A stretch of DNA of 5,205 nucleotides, taken from the NCBI GenBank assembly GCA_027488265.1, contig JAIYCA010000285.1, positions 1 to 5,205 of the forward strand. Direction: 5' to 3'. Source of the DNA: Planctomycetaceae bacterium. Its GTDB lineage: Bacteria; Planctomycetota; Phycisphaerae; Phycisphaerales; SM1A02. The position numbers and the translations under genes were made by a program. Each line of letters opens with the position of its first letter. The stretch's first letter is position 1. Below the pieces are notes generated by a model. That model had not been told where the DNA came from. It saw nothing but the letters and a program-made list of their open reading frames with translations, and ran no database searches. Positions 4,942 to 5,205 of the stretch are shown piece after piece.

Positions 4942-5205
4942 ATGCAGTTCCCCGCGAAAAGGTGGATTCGACCCGAAAAGAGTCGCGAGGTTCCCAGCGC
5001 GGGTTCGCCTTGGAATGCGGCCGCGCGAACGCGGCTCGTCGACCGCTTGCTCGCTGCGCGCGGCATTGTTGAGAAGGATGCGCGGGAGGCGTTTTTCGAC
5101 CCCCGTGTGAACCATCTCCAAGTCCCGTCAGATATGCATGGCATGTCGGCTGCGGCTGCGACGATCTGCGACGCAGTTCGCGCTCGCCGGCGGATCGCCA
5201 TCTAC
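4942..5205 (+). CDS. recJ: Single-stranded-DNA-specific exonuclease RecJ, N-terminal 88 residues (3' end outside window)
   Basis: RecJ degrades single-stranded DNA 5' to 3' in recombination and mismatch and base-excision repair, and belongs to the DHH phosphoesterase family. The frame is open from the ATG at 4942 to the window end. The visible part has the typical N-terminal RecJ arrangement: a tryptophan (W28), the helix RTRLVDRLLAARGIVEKDAREAFFDPRVNHL, then MHGMSAAAATICDAVRARRRIAIY. In RecJ the last strand, IAIY, is followed by GDYDVDG carrying the first catalytic aspartates, so the window stops just before the active site and catalytic competence cannot be judged. The start is chosen as the first ATG in frame, directly after a -10-like box. 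The upstream frame has no stop nearby, so a longer protein cannot be excluded by stops alone. It is divergent from adk across 170 bases. Confidence 0.82.
   Translation, partial: MQFPAKRWIRPEKSREVPSAGSPWNAAARTRLVDRLLAARGIVEKDAREAFFDPRVNHLQVPSDMHGMSAAAATICDAVRARRRIAIY

Noticed and set aside
4151..5110. Long plus-strand open frame (319 codons) opposite adk and overlapping recJ
   Set aside because: It is antisense to adk with histidine/arginine-rich, domain-free translation, and is out of frame with the recJ start. It is a shadow of the true genes.

Overview
The window is a gene-dense stretch of a bacterial chromosome with moderately high GC and a strong preference for G/C-ending codons (GCG, CGC, CTC, GTC). 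Six protein genes are recognisable: the 3' end of triosephosphate isomerase (tpiA), secG, a yicC-family endoribonuclease gene, an APH/homoserine-kinase-type phosphotransferase, a secreted PDZ-domain protein, an adenylate kinase on the minus strand, and the 5' end of recJ (seven counting the partial genes at both ends). The divergent adenylate kinase (GIPRN instead of GFPRT), the exported PDZ protein without a protease domain, the alanine/threonine/proline-rich SecG tail and the mixed use of Shine-Dalgarno sites suggest a Planctomycetota-type organism, perhaps Phycisphaerae. That placement is inference; no marker gene such as rRNA is present.

Layout. Bases 1-2816 look like one co-directional transcription unit: tpiA (end), an 83-bp gap, secG, a 3-bp gap, yicC, a 9-bp gap, then the phosphotransferase, whose GTG start has a GGAG ribosome site overlapping the yicC stop. 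A 152-bp gap (2817-2968) follows, with a weak hairpin-plus-T terminator candidate and then an extended -10 promoter candidate placed so that the next transcript would start at or next to the ATG. The PDZ gene (2969-4054) stands alone and converges on adk (4130-4771, minus). The 75 bases between them hold a 12-bp direct repeat of GACGTC palindromes. adk and recJ are divergent around a 170-bp gap (4772-4941). On the adk side is a very good GGAGG ribosome site. On the recJ side are a TACACT -10 box 7 nt before the ATG and a 7-bp perfect dyad just upstream of it.

How the genes relate. These are mostly housekeeping functions: glycolysis (tpiA), protein export (secG), RNA turnover (yicC), nucleotide balance (adk) and DNA repair (recJ). 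The phosphotransferase and the PDZ protein have recognisable folds but no assignable substrate or partner. I see no mobile element, CRISPR array, toxin-antitoxin pair, RNA gene or defence cluster. I found no convincing undescribed multi-gene system. The points worth a second look are the two leaderless-type promoters, the dyad in front of recJ, the 12-bp GACGTC repeat, the altered AMP-site motifs of Adk, and the two proteins of unknown role.
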